DNA of 64,000 bases, from assembly GCA_965263165.1 (NCBI GenBank), contig OZ253584.1, positions 620,001-684,000 of the forward strand, read 5' to 3'. Origin of the DNA: SAR202-VII-2 sp965263165 (GTDB taxonomy: Bacteria > Chloroflexota > Dehalococcoidia > Lucifugimonadales > SAR202-VII-2). Made by a program: the position numbers and the translations under genes. Positions 17,752 through 25,416 of the stretch are shown piece after piece. Position 1 is the first letter of the stretch. Each line of letters starts with the position of its first letter. The notes beneath the pieces were generated by a model. That model did no database searches, had not been told where the DNA came from, and saw nothing but the letters and a program-made list of their open reading frames with translations.

Positions 17752-19047
17752 CTACACGCTCCCTGCGGCGACCGGATCGTTAGCTAGCACTTCTCCAGGA
17801 TGGGCCACCCTCCCCAGGACGGCGCTGGCCGCCGCCACCGACGGGTTGACCAGGTACGTCTCCGATTTCACGTGACCCATACGCCCGGGGAAGTTGCGGT
17901 TGCTGGTGGAAACGCACTTCTCCCCCTCGTCGAGGACGCCCATATAGCCGCCCAGGCACGGCCCGCACGTCGCTGCGCCAACCGTGGCGCCGGCCTCCAT
18001 AAACACGTCGATGAGCCCCTCATGGAGCGCCTGCCGGTAGACCTCCTGCGTGGCCGGAATGATGATGCAGCGCACGTGGTCCGCAACTCGGTTCCCCTTC
18101 ATCACGGCCGCGGCTTCCTGCAGGTCCTCCAGGCGGGCATTCGTGCACGAGCCGATGAACACCTGGTCTATCTTGACCTTCTCGTCAGCGACCTCGGCCA
18201 CCGGGACCACGTTATCTGGGCTGAAGGGCTTGGCTACCAACGGGCCCATCTCCGAGATATCCCATTCGAACGTTTCCACATACTCGGCGTCCGCATCCGA
18301 GTCATAGACCTTCCAGGGCCGCTTGGCGCGAGGTTTCATGTAGTCGAGCGTGACATCGTCAACGGGAATCACGCCGCACTTGCCTCCGGCCTCTGCCACC
18401 ATATTGGTGATGGTGAACCTGGCGTCCATGGAGAACTCTTTGAGGGCCTCGCCTTCGAACTGCATGCACATATAGGTGGCGTGATCCGTGCCAAGCTGAC
18501 CGATGGTGTACAGAATGAGGTCCTTGGACCGCACCCACTGGCCCGGCTTCCCGTGGTAGATGAGACGGATGGTGGGAGGGACCCGGAACCACAGTTCCCC
18601 GGTTGCCATCGCAATGGCCGCATCGGTGCTCCCGAATCCACAGGCCAGGGCCCCCAGAGCGCCGACGGTGGTGGTGTGCGAGTCGGCCCCCACCTCGATG
18701 TCGCCGGCCACGACTTGACCTTCCTGCGGAAGGAGGATGTGCTCGATGCCGCCTTTCCCGGCTTCATAGAAGACGCAGCCCTGCTCGGCCGCAAATTCAC
18801 GCGCCGTGCGGGCCTGGGCTGCAGAGGCAATGTCCTTGGCGGGAACGTAATGCGACATCACCATCATCACTCGAGAGGGGTCGAAGACCTTCTTCACGCC
18901 CAACTTGCGAAACTCGTTGATGGCGATGGGCGCCGTAATGTCGTTGCACATGACCACGTCGACCTTGGCGTTCACCAAGTCGCCGGGGCTCACCGCTTTG
19001 CGGCCACTGTGGTCCGCAAGAATCTTCTCCACCATCGTCATGGCCAT
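17752..19047 (-). CDS. leuC: 3-isopropylmalate dehydratase large subunit
   Basis: 431 residues, the short HacA/LeuC2 type. The three [4Fe-4S] cysteines are in GSCTNARLEDLQEA and ATCGPCLGGYMGVL. Other aconitase-family segments are VGADSHTTTVGALGAL and NRNFPGRMGH. It acts with LeuD; the enzyme is probably oxygen sensitive. Confidence 0.95.
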   Translation of the reverse strand: MAMTMVEKILADHSGRKAVSPGDLVNAKVDVVMCNDITAPIAINEFRKLGVKKVFDPSRVMMVMSHYVPAKDIASAAQARTAREFAAEQGCVFYEAGKGGIEHILLPQEGQVVAGDIEVGADSHTTTVGALGALACGFGSTDAAIAMATGELWFRVPPTIRLIYHGKPGQWVRSKDLILYTIGQLGTDHATYMCMQFEGEALKEFSMDARFTITNMVAEAGGKCGVIPVDDVTLDYMKPRAKRPWKVYDSDADAEYVETFEWDISEMGPLVAKPFSPDNVVPVAEVADEKVKIDQVFIGSCTNARLEDLQEAAAVMKGNRVADHVRCIIIPATQEVYRQALHEGLIDVFMEAGATVGAATCGPCLGGYMGVLDEGEKCVSTSNRNFPGRMGHVKSETYLVNPSVAAASAVLGRVAHPGEVLANDPVAAGSV

Positions 19048-19166
19048 GGCTGTGACTCCTTCTCTTGGACAGGTAGGACGTCTACGTTAGTTAGAAGGAA
19101 ACCCCTGCGAAAGCGGTTGGAGCATCCACAGAGGTTCCTGCCTCTGAAACCCTTTGCGGGACGGTC

Positions 19167-20720
19167 TTAGGGTGTTGCCACAGGCGCGGCGGGCTGGCCC
19201 CCACCCGTGGCAATGAGCTTGTTCAGGGCGTTCATATAGGCCTTCGCGCTGGCCTGCAGGGTATCCGTGTCGGAGCCCCTGCCCACCGACACCACCCCGT
19301 TGCTCTCTATCTTGACCATAACCTCGGCGACCGCGTCCATCCCACCCGATACGGCTTGAACCTGGTAGTCCAAGAGCTGGCTGGGCACGTTCACAACCCT
19401 GTTTATCACGTTGTACACAGCATCCACGGGGCCGTTGCCCGTTGCGGCCTCGCTGATGGAGTTGCCGTCGGGGTCCACTATGCGGACCGTCGCCGTTGGT
19501 ATGTCGGAGCTGCTGGAAATGAACTGGATGTGCTCCAGCTTGTATGGCTCCGACTCCTTGAGCGCCCTGTGTTCCTCGCGCATCAGCAGGTCCAAGTCCC
19601 GGTCGGTGACCTCGCGCTTCTTGTCGGCCAATGTCTTGAAGCGCTCGAAGACCTGGTCCAACTGTTCCTTGCTCAGTTCGTATCCCAACTCCTCCAGCCT
19701 GGAGCGCAAGCCGGCGCGCCCGCTCAACTTGCCCAGCACCAGCATGTTGCGGGGCAGGCCAACAGCTTGCGGGTCCATGATCTCGTAGGTGGTCCGCTCC
19801 TTGATCACGCCGTCCTGGTGAATGCCGGAGGCGTGCCGGAAGGCGTTGGCCCCCACGATGGCCTTGTTGGGCTGGACAGCGAAGCCGGTGATGTCGCTGA
19901 CCATCCGGCTGCTCCGATAGATCTGGTTGGTGTCTATGTTGGTGGATACGCCCATGAAGTCCCGGCGCGTCTCCAGCGCCATGATGACCTCTTCCAGGGC
20001 GGCGTTGCCCGCCCGCTCGCCGATGCCGTTGATACAGCCTTCCACCTGGCGGGCGCCGTTCTTCACGGCGGCGAGGCTGTTGGCCACCGCCATGCCCAGG
20101 TCGTTATGACAATGAACGCTGATCCTGACCTTGTCTGCGCCGCGGACCTGCTCTCGTATGCCGGCGATGAGCTTGCCGAACTCCTCGGGGATGGTGTAGC
20201 CAACCGTGTCGGGAATGTTGATGGTGGTTGCGCCGGCCTCGATCACCGCCGTCAGCATAGCGAAGAGGTAGTCAGGCTCCGTTCGAGTGGCGTCCATCGG
20301 GGAGAACTCGACGTCCTCGGTATAGCCCTTGGCCCGCCGCACGTTCTCCACCGCCTGGTTCATAACCTCTTCTTTGCCCCGGCGAAGCTGGTGCATGATG
20401 TGAATGTCGGAGCTGGAGAGGAACACGTGAATGCGGGGATGCCGAGCGTCCTTGATGGCCTCCCAAGCGCGGTCGATCGCGTTGGGACTGGCGTGGGCAA
20501 GGGCGCAGATGATCGGCTTGCGCACTTCCCGGGCGATCGTCTGCACGGCCTCGAAATCCCCGGGAGAGCTGGCTGGAAAGCCCGCCTCGATGATGTCCAT
20601 GCCCATGCGCTCGAGCTGGCGGGCGATCCCCAGCTTCTCCTCGCCCGTCATGCTGGCGCCTGCGGCCTGCTCGCCATCGCGCAGGGTGGTATCCAGAAAG
20701 ATGACTCGGTCTTCGTCCAT
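19167..20720 (-). CDS. leuA: 2-isopropylmalate synthase
   Basis: 517 residues. The catalytic TIM barrel begins FLDTTLRDGEQAAGASM and includes VHCHNDLGMAVANSLAA and the glycine-rich GCINGIGERAGNAALEE. The C-terminal LeuA dimer/regulatory domain (from about residue 385) suggests leucine feedback. It is first of leuA-leuC-leuD-leuB. The upstream 240 bp contain a GGCCGCGCGCGGCC palindrome but no clear leucine-rich leader peptide or T-box was seen. Confidence 0.95.
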   Translation of the reverse strand: MDEDRVIFLDTTLRDGEQAAGASMTGEEKLGIARQLERMGMDIIEAGFPASSPGDFEAVQTIAREVRKPIICALAHASPNAIDRAWEAIKDARHPRIHVFLSSSDIHIMHQLRRGKEEVMNQAVENVRRAKGYTEDVEFSPMDATRTEPDYLFAMLTAVIEAGATTINIPDTVGYTIPEEFGKLIAGIREQVRGADKVRISVHCHNDLGMAVANSLAAVKNGARQVEGCINGIGERAGNAALEEVIMALETRRDFMGVSTNIDTNQIYRSSRMVSDITGFAVQPNKAIVGANAFRHASGIHQDGVIKERTTYEIMDPQAVGLPRNMLVLGKLSGRAGLRSRLEELGYELSKEQLDQVFERFKTLADKKREVTDRDLDLLMREEHRALKESEPYKLEHIQFISSSSDIPTATVRIVDPDGNSISEAATGNGPVDAVYNVINRVVNVPSQLLDYQVQAVSGGMDAVAEVMVKIESNGVVSVGRGSDTDTLQASAKAYMNALNKLIATGGGQPAAPVATP

Positions 20721-21017
20721 GTTGGTTGCTCCTTTAGTCGTGAGTGGTCTCAGGGCCGCGCGCGGCCTTCTTGTCCGATACGCTCAGGACCAAAGGACAA
20801 CGCAGTCCGCCTGACCCACCCCTGCCAGGAGCCGGCCGTAGCGGCGAACTGCGTAAGTAACCTCTTCACGTAGCATTGGAAACCCGCCTTCCAACTGGTG
20901 CTCGACCTTGCTGTGATTGTAGTGAGGGCGCGCGCCGGATGCAATGTGCGGCGCATCTCATTCTAACGCCGGCAGCCGTTTTTCGTAAAGCTGGCGTTCG
21001 TGGAGCCGCGTCAGGGC
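20721..21017. other. leuA upstream region, no gene recognised
   Basis: About 300 bp upstream of leuA. It holds a 14-bp GC palindrome near 20755-20768 and a possible 30-codon minus-strand ORF starting near 20877 with no leucine run. Nothing here can be called a regulator with confidence. The composite repeats begin downstream of 21018. Confidence 0.4.
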
Positions 21018-21039
21018 TTAGGGATGCTCTGAACAAGCC
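21018..21039 (+). repeat. 22-bp repeat motif, copy 1
   Basis: TTAGGGATGCTCTGAACAAG followed by CC. Related copies occur at 34953-34974 (same strand) and, inverted, at 22665-22685 and 63261-63282. Consensus read on this strand: CTAGGGAwsCTCTGAACAAG. Its function is unknown; it borders repeat islands or gene ends. Confidence 0.6.
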
Positions 21040-21140
21040 GGGAGGGCCGCCTTCAGCGGCCCTCCCGTTCCTGCCCCCGACTGGTAGGTTAGGAAGGGTA
21101 CGGACGCGCCAGGTGAGCAAACGCCGACGCCTCCCTCCCC

Positions 21141-21205
21141 CAAGCAGAGTGCAGAGGGCGCAGCCCCCGCTGGGGGTACAGCGTGTCCCCCTGTTCTCAA
21201 AAACG
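21141..21205 (+). repeat. GC-rich double-hairpin repeat, copy 1
   Basis: The core has two hairpins: a GGGCGCAGCCCC-type stem, then a GTACAG...CTGT stem enclosing G and C runs, followed by a short T/C-rich stretch. Eight recognisable copies occur in this window. The module sits in intergenic islands and could act as a bidirectional terminator. It is consistently followed by the AAAAACGTYGGAGG segment. Confidence 0.65.
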
Positions 21206-21378
21206 TCGGAGGGCGGCGCCGGCGGGGAACAATCCGTCACACCTCGGCCTAACGGCTGTCGGGGCTATGGCCGCGCTGTGGCCGCGCTGGATCGCGCTTC
21301 GCAACGGTCCCATCCCCTTCCCCTGGCTAGGAAGCATCCCAACGCGCCAAGTGGGAAAACGCCGACGCTGCCCTCCCC

Positions 21379-21445
21379 CAAGCAGGGTGCAGGGGGCTGC
21401 GCCCCCGCCGGGGGTACAAGGGGAGTCCCCCTGTTTCCAAAAACG
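21379..21445 (+). repeat. GC-rich double-hairpin repeat, copy 2
   Basis: The same module as the copy at 21141. The second hairpin here runs GGGGGAGTCCCCCTG and is followed by TTTCC. It leads into the conserved AAAAACGTTGGAGG segment and then the promoter-like region of element A. Confidence 0.65.
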
Positions 21446-21551
21446 TTGGAGGCTGGGCAGGTGGGACAACGGCGCAGGCCAAGCCAGACCCTCCGCTGAA
21501 GGAGGGCGCAGGCCAAAACAAGACCCTCCCCTCCAACCTGACACCGCCCCA

Positions 21552-21580
21552 TTGCAAAATGCGAACGAGTGTGCTATAGT
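21552..21580 (+). promoter_or_regulatory. Sigma-70-like promoter of phased-repeat element A
   Basis: TTGCAA and TATAGT are separated by exactly 17 bp. The predicted start would fall at or next to the ATG at 21587, only 6 bases after the -10 box. The same arrangement is kept in elements B, C and D. Confidence 0.65.
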
Positions 21581-21586
21581 GTCTCC

Positions 21587-21775
21587 ATGAAGTCGGCCGC
21601 CGGCCCGCTTCTCTTTCTCGGAGCCTGCCGCATAACGTATGTACTGGGGGCTAACCACAGAGAATCCCCCTGTGGCAGGAGCGCTGAGGGAACAACCCAA
21701 GGGGCAAAGACCCTCCGAGGAAGCGTGCCGGAGTGAATGCCGTTGTAAGGCACAGACTCTTTGGAGCCATCCAAC
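21587..21775 (+). ncRNA. Conserved block of phased-repeat element A (candidate ncRNA)
   Basis: This stretch of about 190 nt is nearly the same in elements B and C. It starts ATGAAGTC and includes a CCACAG...CTGTGG hairpin, then a GAGGG...CCCTC pair, and ends before the periodic array. Reading frames from the shared ATG differ between copies: 53 codons here, 18 in B and 71 in C, because of small indels. Conservation therefore looks like RNA or DNA rather than protein. That it is transcribed is inference from the promoter. Confidence 0.5.
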
Positions 21776-21777
21776 TC

Positions 21778-21895
21778 CGTAACGGCTCATAAGATTAGTA
21801 ACGGCTCCGCAACGACTAGTAACAGCTCCGTAACCGCTGTGTAACGGCCCGTAATGGCTTTGTAATAGCTGGTAATGCCTTTGTAATGGCTCCAC
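21778..21895 (+). repeat. Helically phased 10-11 bp array, element A
   Basis: TAA (once CAA) cores fall at 21780, 21790, 21799, 21810, 21820, 21831, 21842, 21852, 21863, 21873 and 21884. Spacings are 9-11 bp, mean 10.4, close to one DNA turn. The unit is roughly GTAACGGCTC. The period is not a multiple of three, so it is not a coding repeat. It is followed by the shared tail ending TAACACATACAATCAAAG. Confidence 0.75.
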
Positions 21896-21963
21896 GCCTA
21901 CGGAGCGCCGGGGGAGAAGAAAACGCAGTAACACATACAATCAAAGAAAGCCTCCTCCGTCCC

Positions 21964-22030
21964 CAAGCAGGGTGCAGGGGGCGCAGCCCCCGCCGGGGGT
22001 ACAGGGGGAGTCCCCCTGTTTCTAAAAACG
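21964..22030 (+). repeat. GC-rich double-hairpin repeat, copy 3
   Basis: The same module lies between the tail of element A and the promoter of element B. Stems GGGGGCGCAGCCCCC and ACAGGGGGAGTCCCCCTGT are perfect and a TTTCT run follows. It could terminate transcripts of element A. Confidence 0.7.
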
Positions 22031-22165
22031 TTGGAGGGTGGGCCGGTGGGACAACGGCGCACGCTAAGCCAGACCCTCCGCCGAAGGGGGCGCAGGCCAA
22101 GACAAAACCATCCGTCCCCATCGGCGGGCGGACGCCGGAGTCCGGGGCCCCCGCCACACCCCCCA

Positions 22166-22194
22166 TTGCAAAATACGAACGCGTGTGCTATAGT
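22166..22194 (+). promoter_or_regulatory. Sigma-70-like promoter of phased-repeat element B
   Basis: TTGCAA, 17-bp spacer, TATAGT; an ATG follows at 22200. The spacer is nearly identical to that of element A. Confidence 0.65.
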
Positions 22195-22199
22195 ACCCC

Positions 22200-22390
22200 A
22201 TGAAGTGGGCAGCCGGCCCGCTTCTCCTTCTCGGAGCCTGCCGCATACATTGAGCACTGGGGGCTAACCACAGAGAATCCCCCTGTGGCAGGAGCGCTGA
22301 GGGAACAACCCAAGGGGCAAGACCCTCCGAGGAAGGTTGGGACCGGAGCCAATGCCGTTATAAGGCACAGGCTCTTTGAAGCCATCCCGC
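22200..22390 (+). ncRNA. Conserved block of phased-repeat element B (candidate ncRNA)
   Basis: Closely matches element A over its whole length, including the CCACAG/CTGTGG hairpin and the GACCCTCCGAGGAAGG segment. The frame from the shared ATG stops after 18 codons, which argues against a conserved peptide. Confidence 0.5.
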
Positions 22391-22500
22391 TCCATTACGG
22401 TTCCGTTACGGTTCGTTACGGAGCCATTACGGTTCCTTTACAGTTCCCTTACGGTTCCTTTACGGCTTGTTACGCCCTATTACGCCTCTGTTACGGCTCC
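22391..22500 (+). repeat. Helically phased 10-11 bp array, element B
   Basis: TTAC cores start at 22395, 22406, 22416, 22427, 22438, 22449, 22460, 22470, 22480 and 22491 (spacing 10 or 11 bp, mean 10.7). The unit here is about TTACGGTTCC, close to the complement of the element A unit and built on the near-palindrome CCGTTACGG. The shared tail follows (CAGTAACGCATACATTCAAAG). Confidence 0.75.
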
Positions 22501-22664
22501 ACGACTACGGGGGCCGGGGGAGAAGAAAAAACAGTAACGCATACATTCAAAGAACGAGGTTGAGGCCGGGGGCAGCTCCTCTCTTCCTGCCCGGGTGCTC
22601 CGGGGGAAGGTTAGGGAGAGCGTCCCCCCCCGGGGTGCGCTTGAATCGCAGTGCGCCTCTGACA

Positions 22665-22685
22665 GCTCGTTCAGAGGTTCCCTAG
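22665..22685 (-). repeat. 22-bp repeat motif, copy 2 (inverted)
   Basis: GCTCGTTCAGAGGTTCCCTA on the plus strand. It overlaps the stop codon of the acyl-CoA synthetase gene, so the motif supplies the last codons of that gene. Confidence 0.55.
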
Positions 22686-24343
22686 GCGGTCTTGACTTGC
22701 CCCGCCTGCTCCAGGCCAAGCTCTTCAATCGAGACCTCGCGCATCTTGAACTTCTGAATCTTGCCCGTCACCGTCATGGGGAACTGGCCGGCGAAGCGGA
22801 TATAGCGAGGGATCTTGTACGTGGCTATCTTGCCGCGGCAAAAGGCCCTGATCTCGTCCTCGGAGACGGTCTCCCCGTCCTTGAGCTTGACCCAGGCGCA
22901 CACCTCTTCGCCGTATTTCGCGTCCGGCACGCCAATGACCTGCGCGTCGGCAACCTGGGGATGGATGTACAGAAACTCCTCGATCTCCCGCGGATAGATG
23001 TTCTCACCGCCCCTGATAATCATGTCCTTGATTCGGCCCACGATGTTGACGTAGCCGTCCTCGCGCATGACCGCAAGATCGCCCGTGTGCATCCACCGGC
23101 CGGCATCAATGGATTCCCGGGTAGCCTCCGGATTGTTCCAGTAGTACGGCATCACCAAGTAGCCCCGGCTGCACAGCTCGCCTGCAACGCCCCGCGGCAC
23201 AGTCCGGCCCGTCTCGGGATCAACGACCTTGGCCTCCACGTGGGGGTGAATGGACCCAACCGTCGAGACTCTTCGGTCCAGGTCGTCGTCGGTGTTGGAC
23301 TGGAAGGACACGGGAGAGGTCTCGGTCATACCGTAGCAAATGGTCACCTCGGTCATGTGCATGCGGTCTATGACCCGGCGCATCACCTCCACCGGACACG
23401 GCGAACCGGCCATGATGCCGGTCCGCAACGTGTTCAAGTCGTAGTGGTCGAAGTCTGCATAGTCCAACATGGCGATGAACATCGTAGGAACACCGTAAAG
23501 GGCCGTGCAGCCCTCCTCCCGGACCGCCTCCAGACACGCCAGCGGATCAAAGGCCTCGCTGGGGATGACGACCGTAGCGCCGTGGCTCATGAAGCAGAGA
23601 TTGCCTAGCACCATGCCAAAGCAGTGATAGAAGGGCACCGGAACGCACAGCCGGTCCTTGTCGCTCAGCCGCAGCCGCTGCGCAACGAAGTAGCCGTTGT
23701 TCAGGATGTTGTGGTGAGTCAGCGATGCGCCCTTGGGGAAGCCCGTCGTACCGGAGGTGTACTGGATGTTGATGGGATCGTCGAACTGAAGTATTGCCTC
23801 GCGGGCTCTTAGGTCTTCCTCCGAGGCTTCGACGGAGCGTTCCATCAGCGCGTTCCATACGCCCATGCCCGGAGGAGCGTCCGAGGCAATGATGTACACC
23901 TGCTTCAGGGAAGGCGCCTCGCTCCATACTTCCTGCAGCATGTCCACGTAGCTCGTCTGGCGAAACCCCGCCGCGGCGATGATGACTGACACGCCGGACT
24001 GGTTGAGGACATAGCTCAGCTCGTGGGTCCGGTAGGCCGGGTTGATGTTGACCAGGATCGCCCCAATCTTGGCCGTGGCGTACTGCACAACGATCCACTC
24101 GACGTTGTTGGGACTCCAGATGCCCACTCGGTCGCCCTTCTCCACCTCTGCCGCCAGCAGCGCCCTGGCCAAACGCTCAACCTCAGCGTGAAGCTGCCGG
24201 TAGGTGTAGCGCACGCCCTGATGCCTGGAGACCACCGCTTCATTGTCCGGGTACGCGGCAACGATCCGGACGAAGTACGACCCAATAGTCTCGCCCAGGA
24301 GAGGAACGTCGGACGTCCCGTGAATGTAGGAAAGCTGCTGCAC
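22682..24343 (-). CDS. AMP-forming acyl-CoA synthetase / ligase
   Basis: 553 residues from a GTG start at 24343, chosen because GGGAGA lies 7 bases upstream. The reading frame continues a further 19 codons without similarity. Adenylate-forming signatures are all present: P-loop YTSGTTGFPKGAS, YGMTETSP, the hinge TGDLAVMREDGYVNIVGR and the C-terminal catalytic lysine in TVTGKIQKFKM. It activates a medium- or long-chain carboxylic acid to its CoA ester; the substrate is not known. It is in tandem with the reductase gene upstream. Confidence 0.92.
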   Translation of the reverse strand: MQQLSYIHGTSDVPLLGETIGSYFVRIVAAYPDNEAVVSRHQGVRYTYRQLHAEVERLARALLAAEVEKGDRVGIWSPNNVEWIVVQYATAKIGAILVNINPAYRTHELSYVLNQSGVSVIIAAAGFRQTSYVDMLQEVWSEAPSLKQVYIIASDAPPGMGVWNALMERSVEASEEDLRAREAILQFDDPINIQYTSGTTGFPKGASLTHHNILNNGYFVAQRLRLSDKDRLCVPVPFYHCFGMVLGNLCFMSHGATVVIPSEAFDPLACLEAVREEGCTALYGVPTMFIAMLDYADFDHYDLNTLRTGIMAGSPCPVEVMRRVIDRMHMTEVTICYGMTETSPVSFQSNTDDDLDRRVSTVGSIHPHVEAKVVDPETGRTVPRGVAGELCSRGYLVMPYYWNNPEATRESIDAGRWMHTGDLAVMREDGYVNIVGRIKDMIIRGGENIYPREIEEFLYIHPQVADAQVIGVPDAKYGEEVCAWVKLKDGETVSEDEIRAFCRGKIATYKIPRYIRFAGQFPMTVTGKIQKFKMREVSIEELGLEQAGQVKTA

Positions 24344-24387
24344 AGGCCATCTCCCCGCATAGTGGCATAGACTTACGAAACCCAGTG

Positions 24388-25314
24388 CTAGGCAGGCCAC
24401 CGCCTTCCGGTGACATAGCGGAACGCCGAGATCGCCGCCGTTGCCCCGTCGCCGGCGGACGCCGCAAGTTGGGCCGCCGACTGCTGCCGGATGTCCCCCG
24501 CGGCGAATACGCCGGGAACCGGCGTCCGCATGCTCAGATCGACCTCCACGTGCCCGGCGCCGTCCAGGGGCAGCGCGTCGCCGAGGAAGGAAGTGTTGGG
24601 GTCCAGTCCCACGAAGATGAAGAGCCCCTGCAGGTCCACCCTCGTTGTCTCTCCGCTGATCGCGTCCCGCACCGACGCGCCTTCCACTCCCTTCTCGCCG
24701 AGGATCTCCAGCACTTCGGTGTTGAACCGCACCTCGATTTCGGGATGCTCCAACACCCGGTCCTGGAGGGTCTGTTGGCCCGTCAAGTCGCCGCCTCGGC
24801 AGAGAATGGTCACGCGAGAGGCAAACTCCGTCAGCGTGAGCGCTTCATCCAGCGCAGAGTCCCCGGCCCCAACGACGGCCACCTCCTGGCCTGAGAAAAA
24901 GGGTCCGTCGCAGGTGGCGCAATAGGAGACCCCCCTGCCGTGCAACTCCTCCTCATTGGGCAGGCCAAGCTTCCGCAACGATGACCCCCCAGCCACGATG
25001 ACGGCCTTCGCGGTCATCGTCCCCTCGTCTGTGTTCATCACCCTGAAGGGTTCATCAAGACGCAGGGATTCCACGTTGGCCATGATGAACTCGGCGCCGG
25101 CATCCAACGCCTGCTCCTGCAACATGGGGCCAAAATCGAATCCCGCAATGCCCTCCGGCTGCCCTGGGAAGTTCTCGATCCTTTCGGCGTTGACGATCTG
25201 CCCGCCGGACATCATGCGCTCGAGGACCACGGTCTTCATGCCATGCCGTGCGGCAGTGATGGCGGCCGTGAGACCGGCTGTCCCTCCGCCGATGATAGCG
25301 ATGTCATAGATCAT
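24388..25314 (-). CDS. trxB: Thioredoxin-disulfide reductase-like flavoprotein
   Basis: 308 residues from MIYDIAIIGGGTAGLTAAI; an upstream in-frame ATG adds 23 unconserved residues. The FAD motif GGGTAGLTAA, redox-active CATC in YCATCDGPFFSGQ, NAD(P) motif VVGAGDSALDEALTL and the closing GVFAAGDIRQQS are all visible. It probably reduces thioredoxin or a thioredoxin-like protein with NAD(P)H. It is separated by 44 bp from the acyl-CoA synthetase gene. Confidence 0.88.
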   Translation of the reverse strand: MIYDIAIIGGGTAGLTAAITAARHGMKTVVLERMMSGGQIVNAERIENFPGQPEGIAGFDFGPMLQEQALDAGAEFIMANVESLRLDEPFRVMNTDEGTMTAKAVIVAGGSSLRKLGLPNEEELHGRGVSYCATCDGPFFSGQEVAVVGAGDSALDEALTLTEFASRVTILCRGGDLTGQQTLQDRVLEHPEIEVRFNTEVLEILGEKGVEGASVRDAISGETTRVDLQGLFIFVGLDPNTSFLGDALPLDGAGHVEVDLSMRTPVPGVFAAGDIRQQSAAQLAASAGDGATAAISAFRYVTGRRWPA

Positions 25315-25416
25315 GCTGGGCCCCTGCATCCATCTCATTAGTCTTGAGGATCGCGTTTCCGACGCCCGTAGACCCCTGTCCAAGGCAAGCGGCCTGTGCC
25401 GTTCCCTGTAACCGGT

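Noticed and set aside
17800..19170. 456-codon ORF opposite leuC
   Set aside because: Antisense shadow caused by high GC at third codon positions; leuC has the iron-sulfur cysteines and correct operon position.
20721..20960. Leucine leader peptide or T-box upstream of leuA
   Set aside because: A 30-codon ORF exists but has only scattered leucines and no clear attenuator; no T-box consensus was found.
21197..22246. Many 60-250-codon ORFs in the repeat islands (both strands)
   Set aside because: They follow the repeats rather than any protein family, change frame between repeat copies, and contain low-complexity Pro/Arg/Gly runs typical of GC-rich noncoding DNA.
21778..22500. Phased arrays as a CRISPR array
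   Set aside because: Units are only 10-11 bp, degenerate and contiguous; there are no constant 23-40 bp repeats with unique spacers and no cas genes nearby.
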